Shown here: positions 46,106-57,043 of the stretch, piece after piece
Layout of the letters: every line of letters begins with the position of its first letter
Position numbering within the stretch: the stretch's first letter is position 1
From: Linanthus parryae
Taxonomy: Eukaryota; Streptophyta; Magnoliopsida; Ericales; Polemoniaceae
Direction of reading: 5' to 3'
Length of the DNA: 64,000 bases
NCBI GenBank assembly: GCA_023055425.1
Contig: JALGPY010000012.1
Coordinates: 12,769,922 to 12,833,921 of the forward strand
Translations under genes and position numbers: made by a program
The notes under the pieces: model-generated
Databases searched by the model: none
The model's input: only the letters and a program-made list of their open reading frames with translations
What the model was told of the DNA's origin: nothing

Positions 46106-47349
46106 TGTATGTTAAACTCAGTTTCAAAGGCTTGAAATAGCTAGTCAATTTCAAGGCCTTGAAACAGCTTTCAAAGCTTTGAAACTGACTATGCTTTATT
46201 TGCATAATCTTAGGGGGAGTTTCTGATCTTGACTCAACTCCTAAATCCCTGTGTTTGATCAGTTGATTAGTTGATGATGAAAGAAAAAGTATTTTGACAT
46301 TCTAAGCTGCATCTAATCCATCTGTTTGACTAAGTTTTTGCATGATATTATCTTTCCTATTCTTCAGGATCTATTTCCTAACTTGAGTTTTTCAGAAAAG
46401 GAAACTAGGTGTTGATTTGGTTATGTGATCAATTTACAGTGTTTGGAAGCTTCCCAACATTTTTTATACAAGATTAAGTCAGTATCCTTGAAGATATTGA
46501 TCAAAATATCCATTGGAGAAGCTGTTAGAGAAGTCAAAGCTGAAGCTACAAAATAGGGAAGTTTGTTAAGAGGAGATCTTGAGGATCTGCAATTCAAATT
46601 GCTCTATAAAATAGGGAAAGCCGAAGAAATACAACGGGAAAATTACCAGAGACACTCAACACATTCAGCGTTTGAAAAGAAACAAAGAAGCAGATTCATT
46701 TCTCTCAATCCAAGCATCTGAAAAACATTGCACACTCACTGCAGATTCAGTTCTAGTGTTCTTCTCTTCTGAACTTCATTTGCATATCATTCTGATAATA
46801 CTTATAGTTCTTATTCTCATGGATTTTTCAAGGTGAACAATAGATAATTCTTAGTTAATCAGACAGCTAGATCAGGTACTAGATAGGTTAGTGAGAACCA
46901 CAAGTTGTAACAGAGTAAGGCATCTCTCTGTGCTTGAGATCTAGGGCCTAGCTGTTGATTAATAAGAGTTGAGTTGAAAATGCTGCAGGGAGAAGATCCC
47001 TGAGGTAGAGACGTATGTCCAATTGGACTGAACTCTATATATCTTGTGTCTCTTGCAATTACTTTTCAGTTTCATACTTAGTTCTTTTGCAGCATACAAA
47101 ACAGTTTCATTTCAAGGGTTTGAAACACATTTGAAGGCCTTGAAATAGACTTATCTTTTTACACAATTCAACTAATTTCATTCCAAGGACTTGAATAACA
47201 TTTCAAGGCCTTGAATCACTCTTCACTCATTATAATTATTTTTGAAACGACTCTTCTTACATTTTTTAGCAAAAGTTGGCATACTCTAATCAACCCCCCC
47301 CCCCTCTAGACTGTTGATCTTGTATTTCTACCTACTTTACTCCCATTCA
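46106..47349 (+). repeat. 3' LTR of element B
   Basis: It follows the polypurine stretch AAGGGAGAGAT, starts TGTATGTTAAACTC and ends TCCCATTCA. It carries perfect palindromes at 46149-46164 and 46169-46184, near-perfect ones in the last 250 bp, and a C-run near 47296. It ends 84 bp before the ATG of the B3 gene. Confidence 0.85.
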
Positions 47350-47432
47350 ACTTGCAATTTAATTGTGGGTAATTTTTCCTCGCGTTCATTCTCCTATACG
47401 TAAACAACAACGGTTAGGAAGAATCATCTGAC

Positions 47433-48386
47433 ATGCCGAGCTTTTTCAAGGTGTTCAGGGCCGAAGCAGCAATTAATTATAGGGTGGTAATTGTGCTAGC
47501 AGTGTAAATTTTAAATATATTCTCTTCCACTAACACTGGGAAACTATAATAATGCGACTCTAGAAGTTTTATGCTACAAATAACGGTGACACCAATGTTT
47601 CGATAATAGCTTGGTCACAGTTTTTGCTAGAAGAGTTTGTTCGATACCATCGGTACATTTTGCGAGAGACTATTTATCTCAAGGTCCCAAAGGAATCGAC
47701 CTGGGTTGTGCATCTGTTAAAGCGAAAGGAAAATGTTTACCTTGACAAGGTATGGAAAGAATTTGAACAATTCTATTCCATATCACGCCGGTATTTCTTT
47801 GTGTTCAAGTGCGAAGGCTACTCAAATTTCAAAGACACTACCTTTCCTCCCAATGCCTACGAAATTTCTTACTGGCAAGGTCCTGTGAAAGACGACGTTG
47901 GCGTGGATGGGGTTGAGTTAGACAGCGGCACAATTTCTGATCAGCAAGCTGATATCCTCTAGAGAGCTGGCGCTTAAAAACCTGGAAATCAATATTTCAT
48001 AGAATGGATCATGAAGACACATCTCAGAGTTGATGGAGGCCTGGTAAATGATTAATATAGATCAGTTTTTTATAAAACAATGGGTATTGAAATACCGTGT
48101 TTAATTATTGTGATGATGTATTTCTTTGAAGAGCATACTTGTTGAGTTCACGAGGAAACACCTTGAATCAGATCAAACCATAGTGGAATTGGAGGACGCA
48201 AGAGGTGAAAACAAGTGGAAGGTTACCTGTAGTTTTCCCCGGAGAAATGACATCACAAGAAGACGCCTTCGGTGGTTGAAGTTCATTCGTGAGAATGATA
48301 TCAATGTCGGCGATGCTTGTGTTGTGGAGTTAACTGACGCTGCCATGACGAAGTTTAAGATCACTCTGTTAAGCAATGAGCTCTAA
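47433..48386 (+). pseudogene. REM-type B3-domain transcription factor gene, probably broken
   Basis: B3 domains of the REM/VRN1 group bind DNA in the nucleus of plant cells. ATG at 47433 gives MPSFFKVFRAEAAINYR, the usual REM start, to a GT donor at 47484. Exon 2 (from 47636 by an in-frame AG) gives FVRYHRYIL, TIYLKVPKESTWVVHLLKR, WKEFEQFYSISRRYFFVFKC, completing B3 domain 1. Two in-frame stops follow in the linker (TAG 47960, TAA 47975). The same frame then starts a second B3 (NQYFIEWIMKTHLRV), splices out 48044-48131 (GT-AG, phase kept), and continues SILVEFTRKHLESDQTIVEL, RWLKFIRENDINVGDACVVE to TAA at 48384. Either a one-domain protein ending at 47962 is made or it is a young pseudogene. 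The splice sites are predictions. Confidence 0.75.
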
Positions 48387-50114
48387 ATGTCAGCAAGGTA
48401 TTGGCTACTAGAGTCAGTTATCATGTCCGGGGAAGTTCATGGGTTTTTATTTTCAATCCTAACATTGAATAGTACTTTTTTCTCTGGATATTTTGCATGC
48501 CGCTTGACATATTTGTTCTACATTAATTATTTGCGCATATTATTGACCGCCTTAATGATGTATTACTTTAGTTTGATAACTTATATGTTCCTTTTATTTC
48601 GCACATTTTTTTTGTGTGGTTCGCATGTAGTATGCGGTGTTAATATGTATGTTGCGCACAATATAAGTCTTTCTTGCTGGGCAAGTTTATGGTAATATTA
48701 CATGCTACTGTATCATTGGAGATGCCGATAACTCGCCAGGATTACGGAGATGGTGTACCCTTGAAATGTGAAGATATTATGTTCAAGCTTGATATTATTT
48801 CCGCCATGCTCATTTATCATATTATTCTTCTCCATTAACTTTGGATTCATTTGATTCCAGGTAAAGTTTTTAGGTGTTATTTCTGCTGTGGCACTTTATA
48901 TAAAGTGCGAGTTGAGTTCGAAACAAGCTCATACATATGTGTGTAGCTTAGCTATCCACCCATCTCTAATGACATTCTGCAAATTTTTATTTGCAAAATA
49001 TTGCTCGACAACACCTGGAATGGAAGTACAATAATATTACTCACATGCGTAGCAATTTTTTAAATCATCCAGCCAGCTGCGGTTTTCCATAACGTAAAGT
49101 CACGTCATAAATATGTAGTACGGCTAGTTTTCTTATCCCATCGCACACCACTCTATCTATATTCATGCGAATAAAAAATAAAATAAATTCCTATATACCT
49201 CATTCCTTTACATATAAGTAGGGGTGCGTAGAGTGATATGCCGACAGAGCCAAATCATATTAACCACCTCCCATTACCACCAATCAAGACATTTCTTCTT
49301 TCAAAAGACTGGCACATGCTTTTTTCTACCGTATGTCACAATCAAGTCCATCTTTTAGATAAAGTAAATACATGTGTGCAAATAAAAAATAATATACATT
49401 CTTATATCCCTCCTTTGTTTGCGTATAAGTAGGGGTGCCTAAAGTCGTGAGACCATGAAGAAGGCAAAGAAAGATACACAGCCATAGTCCCTGTAACATC
49501 TGTTGTCGCTGTACCCGGCCTTGAAGGAAGGTAAACATTTTAATGGTTAATATATGTTCAAGTATAATTATCTCCTTTTATCTGTTGCATTATAGAAATT
49601 ACTCAATCTATATGAAACCTTGAGTGTTACAGATGCAAATGCATGGGTCATATGCTTTAAAAAACATATAAAAACATGTATCATCTAGATGTATGAAATC
49701 TGGTGTGCCATTGGATAAAACATATGAACATGAAAGTGTCATGGCATTTGAATACATATTAATGCCATCTACATTATGATCCGTAAGAACAATTGCACAT
49801 TAGTCAGTCATGCAGACCCCCATGCATGTATGTTGTATGTAATATTCAGATTTTAGTATTTCTTATTATTTCTCAATTGCATCTGTCACGCAATCTTCAT
49901 CACAAACTTTAAAAAGCAGCCCACGGTGTTCATTCAAGGCTTCTATTTGCATGGCTACCAATATTGTTTACCAATGGGTGTGGTATTCTACTATTAAATG
50001 GTATTATGGTTTGGAACACATAGACCATATATTATGAGTATATAAACAAATATTTCTAAATAATGAACACACGCTGCTGATAAGATTCACTGTTGCGCAG
50101 TGTTGTGCTTAACG
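48387..50114. other. No identifiable gene; one diverged direct repeat
   Basis: Bases about 49164-49228 and 49376-49446 are similar (AATAAAAAATAA, then TATAAGTAGGGGTGC). The first part may be the 3' flank of the B3 gene. No other feature was recognised. Confidence 0.4.
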
Positions 50115-50500
50115 ATGGATAATCACCATTCAACCATCAACGAACTCGGTGATAGTAAAGAATTTCCAGTTCTGATGATTGATTCGGACGATGAGGCGAG
50201 AAAAGGTTGTCGATACACAATTTGGAAACCACCAGTTCTTAGAAATTCGATAGTATTGACTCCGCGGAAGCAAATTACGACATATGGTACGATTAGGGGG
50301 AAAAGGTTTTGCAAACATGTTTTTGTAAGTGGGCAAACTGTCGAAGAAATGGTCGCACTTTAAAAAGGAAGTTAAAAAAACAAGAAAGAGATTAAAACTC
50401 TGGAAGGAACTGTCGCAGATATGCGAGCGCAAGTGGTGATCGAAGAGGGATATATGTTCAATCATGAATGCATATTAAAAATGCTTGTCCCCCAGTAACT
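50115..50500 (+). pseudogene. Unrecognised small protein with C-terminal coiled-coil-like part
   Basis: ATG at 50115 opens MDNHHSTINELGDSKEFPVL, an acidic SDDE patch, then YTIWKPPVLRNSIVLTPRKQ and a basic GKRFCKHVF segment. At 50361 TAA interrupts, but a +1 frame gives LKKEVKK and then the original frame gives KKEIKTLEGTVADMRAQVVI, ending at TAA about 50498, as if two compensating indels had hit an about 126-residue protein. The Lys/Glu heptad-like tail suggests a short coiled coil. I cannot name a family. An intron instead of indels is possible. Confidence 0.4.
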
Positions 50501-51020
50501 AACGCCTTGGAAGTGGAGACCGAAAAGGGCCAAGAGATGATGGTTCTTGAAACTCTATTTGATTTTTATTATATTTGGGGTATACTGAAATCAGATTGTA
50601 TATGCAGCCAATGTATACATGATTTGTTAGCAGATACTCTGCTCATTCAACTGCTTTAATAGAACATCATACGAATTAGTATATACATGATTTTACTTTT
50701 GCACCAATATATTGCATGATAAGTTGAAACTGGCGTTGTAAATACAAACATACGTTGTCACTTACGATCACCGGTATTGTATCCTGAATTAGACTACTAT
50801 TTTATATGGCAATCGAAATTTTAGACACGAAATAATTTGAGATTAATTTTTCCGTATTGCACATTTTGCCTTTTCCATTTCGTATCTTTATCACAGTTAT
50901 CTTGCAGTTAAGTTATTCTATATACGTGCGCCACAATTGTGAGTAGGGTTCCATTTCATATTAACATTAATGTCATTTACATATTTTAAACCATTTCAAC
51001 ATCACATCAGTTGCGATATT
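50501..51020. other. No identifiable gene
   Basis: AT-rich sequence with short frames only. Confidence 0.4.
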
Positions 51021-51640
51021 TTATTTTGATAATCCACTACTGCCTTGTGAAAGGGTCGCGTTGATGAGGGTCTGAATCACATGATCTTGAATCTGCCAAT
51101 AATGAAACGTCGGATTAGGGGTTGTAGACCCGTCGGGGGCGAGTATGTCACGAGGCGGCAGCGGAAATGAACCGTCAACATACCCCAAATCGGATTGGGT
51201 CTTCAAAACGCATGAGATCTGATGTTTCCATAATTCGTGCTATCAAGCTTGAAGGGAACAAGGTGATTGAGTTACTCAAGAGAAAAGGGGGGTTTTAATT
51301 GGTGGTTTCCATCTCGGAAGTCATATTGGCTGAGGAAGACAAAAAACCAAATAGAGAACAATGAGAACTGAAGAAAAGATAGTCGGGGCTCTGATACCAT
51401 GAAATAAACCTAAGGGTTTCAGAAAAATAGAAAGAAGAAGATGATGAATGAATCAGGCAATTTTATTAACCCTAACTCGAGAGGCCAAAAGCCTATAAGT
51501 ACAGAGGTAGCCAACGATCATAATCCTGACCGTTGGATTACTATCTAGAAACATAATCATGTAGATAACACCTAACTTTGAGGAGAGTTACAGAATGGTC
51601 CTGAGAATTATAATAAAGCCCATAATTTTGGTTAATGACA
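51021..51640 (-). mobile_element. Copia remnant (element H): LTR, PBS and gag start, minus strand
   Basis: On the minus strand an LTR-like stretch of about 240 bp (51640 down to 51400, ending TTTATTTCA) is followed at once by the PBS TGGTATCAGAGCC (51387-51399). A leader and a gag start then read GYVDGSFPLPPRDI and PDGSTTPNPTFHYWQIQD down to 51021. That gag block is typical of Ale/Retrofit-like copia Gag. The rest of the element is absent. The outer LTR boundary is inferred. Confidence 0.75.
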
Positions 51641-51654
51641 TAAGAGCCCAAAAG

Positions 51655-51898
51655 GTTTGACATAATACTAATGTGGATATAAGTGTTTCTTGTTCTTCGT
51701 CTTTTAGAAACCGGTTGGTTCTTGACGAAAGTTTTAAAACCGAACCGAACATCGAATCGGTGAAGTATCAGTTGAGGTTTGACATAATACTCATGTGGAT
51801 ATAAGTGTTTCTTGTTCTTCGTCTTTTAGAAATTGGTTGGTTCTTGACGAAAGTTTTAAAACCGAACCGGACATCGAATCGGTGAAGTTTCAGTTGAT
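51655..51898 (+). repeat. 122-bp tandem duplication
   Basis: GTTTGACATAATACTNATGT at 51655 and again at 51777. The two 122-bp units differ at only a few positions, so the duplication is recent. Both contain CCGAACCGNACATCGAATCG. Confidence 0.95.
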
Positions 51899-52668
51899 TT
51901 ATATCTCAATCGTCAATATAGCTCAGTAAAAACAGACTGGAGCGGCGGTTGGATGTCAAAAGGGTAGGCTCATTACTTTGATCGTTGGTGCGAAAAAATA
52001 GTGAAACCCAGTAAAAATTGGTCAGCTAAAAACACAATGCAAACCGTGGGGGTGTAAATTGGCCGATTTTTAAGAATTATTTTTTTAACTACATAGGGAA
52101 TCGAACCATCGTGATTAAGATAAACAATGTATTTATGTTGTTCTTAAATTTGAGAAAAGAAACATATAATTTCTAATATCATCAATTCATATTGCATAAA
52201 TTCTAAAAAGAAGTCGAGTCAAGAACCAACCTATGTTGTCCTTAAGTGATGTAGAGTACTGAGGCATATTTAAAATGATCTTCCAAATGAATGTTGTATA
52301 ACTTGAGTCAAAAACATATTTTCTAAAAACGGACTAGCCTGGCAGTTGGCTGTCAAAATGGGTAGGCCGGTTCGATAGTTTGGTACTTGATGCAAAAAAA
52401 TCATTCAAACACTGTAAAAGCCTGGCCGATTAACAACCCGACTAGGGAACCGGGCGGGTGTAAACCGGCCGATTTTTATGAATTTTTGAAAAATCTTTAC
52501 ATCTCAGAGAATTGAACCATCACCTGTATTGTCCTTAAATGGCGTTGAGAAAAAAAAAACATTTATGCACTACTTATCTTCTCAATGAATATTGCATCAA
52601 CTATAAAATGAAGCTGAGTCAAGGACCAACATATGTTGTACTTCAATCTTGTAGAGTAAAGAATCATG

Positions 52669-52785
<117 letters not shown>

Positions 52786-53040
52786 CCAAGGAATAGTCAT
52801 CAATTGAGTCAAGAACATAGTTTTTAGAAATAGACCGGAAAATGGTTGGACCGTAAAAATGGGTAGGCCAGTCCAGTCCGATCATTAATGAAAAAAACCC
52901 CGTGAAACCCGGTAAAATCCGGCCAGTTAAATTAACGCGTGAATCGTGCAGGTCTAAATCGGTCGGTATTTGTGAATTTCAAAAATCAATACTGCATAGG
53001 AAATCGAAGGATCGTGGTTAAGACAACCACTACATTGATG

Positions 53041-53182
53041 TTGTCCTTCAACGCTATTGAGACAAGAAGAATATGTGACAAACACTGCATTTACGTTGTT
53101 CTTCAATGCCATTGTGAAAAGAAGAATATGTGACAAACACTGCATTTATGTTGTCCTTCAATGCTATTGAGAAAAGAAGAAT
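53041..53182 (+). repeat. 55-bp tandem repeat, about 2.6 copies
   Basis: Units start TTGTCCTTCAACGCTATTGA at 53041, a TTGTTCTTCAATGCC variant at 53096 and TTGTCCTTCAATGCTATTGA at 53151. The first two end with AACACTGCATTTA. Confidence 0.95.
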
Positions 53183-53244
53183 TTGTGTACACATATTCTC
53201 TTTTGGCCTCATATTCTTCTTTTCTCAATAGCATTGAAGGACAA
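53151..53244. repeat. Perfect 32-bp inverted repeat
   Basis: Arm 53151-53182 and arm 53213-53244 are exact reverse complements (TTGTCCTTCAATGCTATTGA... against ...TCAATAGCATTGAAGGACAA), with a 30-bp loop. The left arm is the third unit of the 55-bp repeat, so a repeat unit was copied in inverse orientation. Confidence 0.95.
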
Positions 53245-53473
53245 TATAATTGCACTGTTAGTCTTACACCTGCATAGTTCACAGTACATATATATTTCCA
53301 ATGAATAGTGCATCAATTGAGTCAAGAACGTAGTTTTTAGAAATATACCGTACAAAGGTTGGACCGTAAAAATGGGTAGGACAGTCCAGTTTGATCATTA
53401 ATGCAAAAAAAAGTCAAACCCGGTAAAATCTGGCCAGTTAACTTCTTAACCAGTGAACTATGCAGGTGTAAAT

Positions 53474-53879
53474 TGACACGCTTTCTTACGTGTTACCGCA
53501 AGTGCACGGTTCAAATAATATAGGGTGGTATTTCAACCGCGAGTTATCGATCCCACGAGGAAAATCACGAGATTATCTAATTAGAAGTTTAGTTTAAAGT
53601 GAAGTAACCGGGAGGAAGTTGTTGTTTTAAGAGGTTGCCACCCCCAAACAAGTGGCTGTACTGAAATAATGAAAAGACAATATTTTTGGATTTTATAATT
53701 AAACACGGTTTAATTAAATATGGAGAAAGACTATGCCATCTATGGATCACCTAGGGTTGTTAGACAATTCCGGATATTGTATTGAAACACGCTAATCCTA
53801 ATTCAGTTATGCAAGGTAACTAGTCACGACGATCGTCTTTCGATCTCACGTAGTCCTACGTCACGGTCTACTACAGGTC
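53474..53879 (-). repeat. 3' LTR end of element D, truncated
   Basis: Nearly identical to 62824-63229. Similarity stops at GGTC 53879, where A2 sequence begins; GTC is shared by both, so the junction has 3-bp microhomology. Confidence 0.95.
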
Positions 53880-53931
53880 AAAAATTCACAAATACTAAAA
53901 CTTGCGTATTTTCCTTTTTGTAGAATTCCAA

Positions 53932-54720
53932 ATGGCAAACAACTCATCGAGTTCACAACATTCCCTACGATCTGTCCTTGAGAAGGACAAGCTCTCTGGA
54001 ACCAACTTTCTTCATTGGTACAGAAACTTGAGAATTGTTCTCAAGCAAGAGAAGAAACTGTACGCAATAGAGGAGCATGTTCCAGAAGGTCCAGAGAACA
54101 AGACACCTGCTGCCTTAAAGGCGTATCAAAAGCGTGTTGATGACGCTAATGATGCGGCCTGCCTAATGCTTTGCACCATGACTTCTGAGCTTCAGAAGCA
54201 ACACGAAAACATGAATGCTGTCGATATGATCGAACATCTAAAGCAGCTCTTCCAAGAGCAGGCGAGGGTAGAGAGGTATGAGGTCTCAAAGGCACTGTTC
54301 AAATGTCATCTGGCAGAAGGGAACCCGGTGGGACCCCATGTACTCCGAATGATCGGGTACTTGGAGAATCTCGCCCGGCTTGGGTTCCCGGTCGGCCAAG
54401 AGTTGGCAACCGATCTCGTGTTGCAATCGTTGCCCGAGAGTTATGGACAGTTCATTATGAACTATAACATGAACGAGATCGTTAAACCACTGCCAGATTT
54501 GCTCAACATGTTGAGGACGGCTGAACAGAGCATCAACAAGGGTAAGGGCAAGGCCATAATGATGGTGCAGAAAGGAAAGGGCAAAAGGTTTGCCTCTTCC
54601 TCCAAGGGCAAAGGCAAGTCAGTTTCCAAGTCCAAGGAACAAGCCCTTAAGCCTGTTGGTGGCATTGCCAAGGTCGTGACTAAGGGTGAGTGTCACTACT
54701 GCAGTCAGCCTGGACACTAG
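53932..54720 (+). pseudogene. A2 gag, full frame to zinc knuckle
   Basis: ATG at 53932 starts MANNSSSSQHSLRSVLEKDK. The frame is open for about 262 codons: LSGTNFLHWYRNLRIVLKQE, AYQKRVDDANDAACLMLC, MIEHLKQLFQEQARVERYEV, then the basic Lys/Ser-rich linker and ECHYCSQPGH. A TAG at 54718-54720 sits at the deletion junction where A1 has a Trp codon. The capsid part seems intact, unlike that of A1; only the end of the CCHC knuckle is lost. Confidence 0.85.
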
Positions 54721-55556
54721 AGAAGCAACTTGACAAAAGTATAAAGGCTCTACGATCGGATCGTGGAGGAGAATACTTGAGCCAAGAGTTTAAGGACTAT
54801 CTTAGAGAGTGTGGGATCGTGTCCCAACTCACTCCACCCGGAACGCCACAATGGAATGGCGTGTCCGAGAGGAGGAATCGAACCCTATTGGATATGGTTC
54901 GGTCTATGATGTGTCAAACCTATCTTCCATTATCATTTTGGGGCTACGCTCTATTAAGTGCAGCTTTCAACATTAACCGTGTTCCATCTAAATCAGTCAT
55001 GAAGACACCATATGAGATGTGGAGTGGGAGGCGTCCCACACTGTCGTTCATGAGGATTTGGGGCTGCGATGTCTATGTAAAACGTTTACAGTCAGACAAG
55101 CTAGGGCCTAAATCGGATAAGTGTAAGTTTGTGGGGTACCCTAAGGAAACTAAGGGATACTACTTCTACAATCCAACCGAGAACAAAGTGTTTGTTGCTC
55201 GGACCGGCGTGTTTCTAGAAAGAGAGTTTGTCTCTAAAGAAGAAAGTGGGAGGAATGTAGAACTTGAAGAATTTCAAGAACCACAAATCACTGAACCGAT
55301 TATGGAACAAGAACAAGAATCACAAGTAGTTGTGGAGCCACCTGTTCAGGTAACACAAGAGCTTCGTAGATCTAGTAGAGTGCGCCAAGAACCCGAGAGG
55401 TATGGACTTCTCGTAACCGATTCCGGTGACACAATGCTCATAGATGATGAGCCTACTACCTATGAGGAGGCCATGAGTGGCTCAGACTCACAGAAGTGGC
55501 TGGAATCCATGAGATCCGAGATGGAATCCATGTATACCAACAAAGTATGGACTTAG
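54700..55556 (+). pseudogene. A2 partial integrase and RT N-terminus
   Basis: After the deletion junction the frame reads DKSIKALRSDRGGEYLSQEF (second catalytic Asp of integrase kept), PPGTPQWNGVSERRNRTLLD (catalytic Glu), GYALLSAAFNINRVPSKSVM, and the spacer with SSRVRQEPERYGLLV to the RT start NKVWT, ended by TAG at 55554-55556 where A1 has Leu. The zinc-binding N-terminal domain and first catalytic Asp of integrase are missing, so it cannot integrate DNA. Confidence 0.85.
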
Positions 55557-57029
55557 GTGGAACCACCCGATGGGGCGCGGCCCATAGGGTGCAAGTGGGT
55601 CTTCAAGAAGAAGATCGACATGGATGGTAATGTGATTACCTATAAGGGCCGATTGGTGGCTAAAGGATTCAGACAGGTTCATCGTATTGACTATGATGAA
55701 ACCTTTTCACCAGTCGCAATGACCAAATCCATCCGAATCCTACTTGCAATTGCGGCATACTACGACTATGAGATTTGGCATATGGATGTCAAAACAGCAT
55801 TCATTTATGGGAATCTCCTCGAGGACGAGTATATGATACAGCCGGAGGGTTTTGAGGATCCAAAGCAAGCCAACAAAGTCTGTAAGCTGCAACGATCCAT
55901 CTATGGATTGAAGCAAGCTTCTAGGAGTTGGAATCGACGTTTTGATGAAGTGGTCAAAGAGTTTGGCTTCATCAGAAACGAAGATGAGTCTTGTGTCTAC
56001 AAGAAGGTTAGTGGGAGCTCTGTAGCTTTTCTAGTCTTGTATGTGGATGACATACTTCTCATTGGAAACGACATTCCCATGCTGCAATCTGTAAAAGATT
56101 GGCTAGGAAAGTGTTTCTCAATGAAGGACTTAGGGGAAGCGGCCTATATACTCGGTATAAAGATCTATAGAGATAGATCTAAGAGGTTGCTAGGCCTAAG
56201 TCAAAGTACATATATCCACAAGGTGTTGAAACGGTTCAACATGCAAGATTCCAAGAAGGGATTCTTGCCCATGTCACATGGAATCACTCTTTCGAAGAGT
56301 GGTTGTCCTTCCAATGGGATTGAGAAGGAACGCTTGAGTAGGATTCCCTATGCCTCGGCCATAGGATCTATCATGTACGCCATGTTATGTACTAGACCAG
56401 ATGTGTCATATGCCTTGAGTATGACAAGCAGATACCAATCCAATCCGGGTGGGAGTCACTGGATTGCAGTCAAGAACATCCTAAAGTATTTGAGAAGAAC
56501 TAAGGATGCTTTCTTGATATTTGGCGGTGAGGAAGAGTTGCGTGTAAGGGGTTACACTGATGCAAGCTTCCAAACTGACAGAGATGACTTCAGATCACAA
56601 TCGGGATATGTGTTTTGCCTGAATGGAGCAGCGGTGAGCTGGAAGAGTTCCAAGCAAGAGACGGTAGTTGATTCTACAACAGAGGCTGAGTACATTGCTG
56701 CAAATGGCGCAGCAAAGGAGGCTGTTTGGATCAGAAAGTTTGTTTCTGAACTTGGTGTGGTCCCTAGCATTGCGGATCCAGTGGAGTTGTTCTGTGACAA
56801 CACTGGGGCGATCGCGCAATCAAAGGAACCAAGATCGCACCAGAAGTCCAAGCACGTTCTCAGGAAGTTTCATCTGATTCGAGATATTATCGATAGAGGA
56901 GACTTTCGGATATGCAAGATTCCTAAAGATGATAATCTGTCAGACCCACTTACGAAGCCTCTCACGCAGTGGAAGCATGAAGGGCACACTAGGAGTATGG
57001 GCATACGAGATGCGCCAGATTGGCTCTAG
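55557..57029 (+). pseudogene. A2 reverse transcriptase-RNase H, open for 490 codons
   Basis: An uninterrupted frame: CKWVFKKKIDMDGN, YKGRLVAKGFRQ, TFSPVAMTKSIRILLAIAAY, MDVKTAFIYGNLLED, YGLKQASRSWNRRFDE, catalytic YVDD in LVLYVDDILLIG (about 56034), then RNase H with GYTDASFQTDRDDFRSQSGY, VSWKSSKQETVVDSTTEAEY and HVLRKFHLIRDIIDRGD. It ends at the TAG at 57027. It lacks its own start and upstream pol, so I treat it as part of a broken pol, but the enzyme domains look undamaged. Confidence 0.9.
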
Positions 57030-57043
57030 TGCAAGTGGGAGAC

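Larger units (their letters stand above)
24060..47349 (+). mobile_element. Element B: SIRE/Maximus-like Ty1/copia retrotransposon with two nested insertions
   Basis: The order is LTR (24060-25263), PBS, gag, protease, integrase, RT, RNase H, an extra post-pol ORF, and LTR (46106-47349). Without the nested elements A1 and C it is about 9.7 kb, typical of SIRE-like elements. All coding parts are damaged. The insertion points of A1 and C split gag in its zinc knuckle and the region between protease and integrase, and B sequence resumes exactly after each target duplication. No target duplication of B itself can be seen because the left neighbour is more B-family sequence. Confidence 0.85.

Noticed and set aside
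53041..53244. CRISPR-like array from 55-bp repeats
   Set aside because: No unique spacers between units, eukaryotic context and no cas genes.
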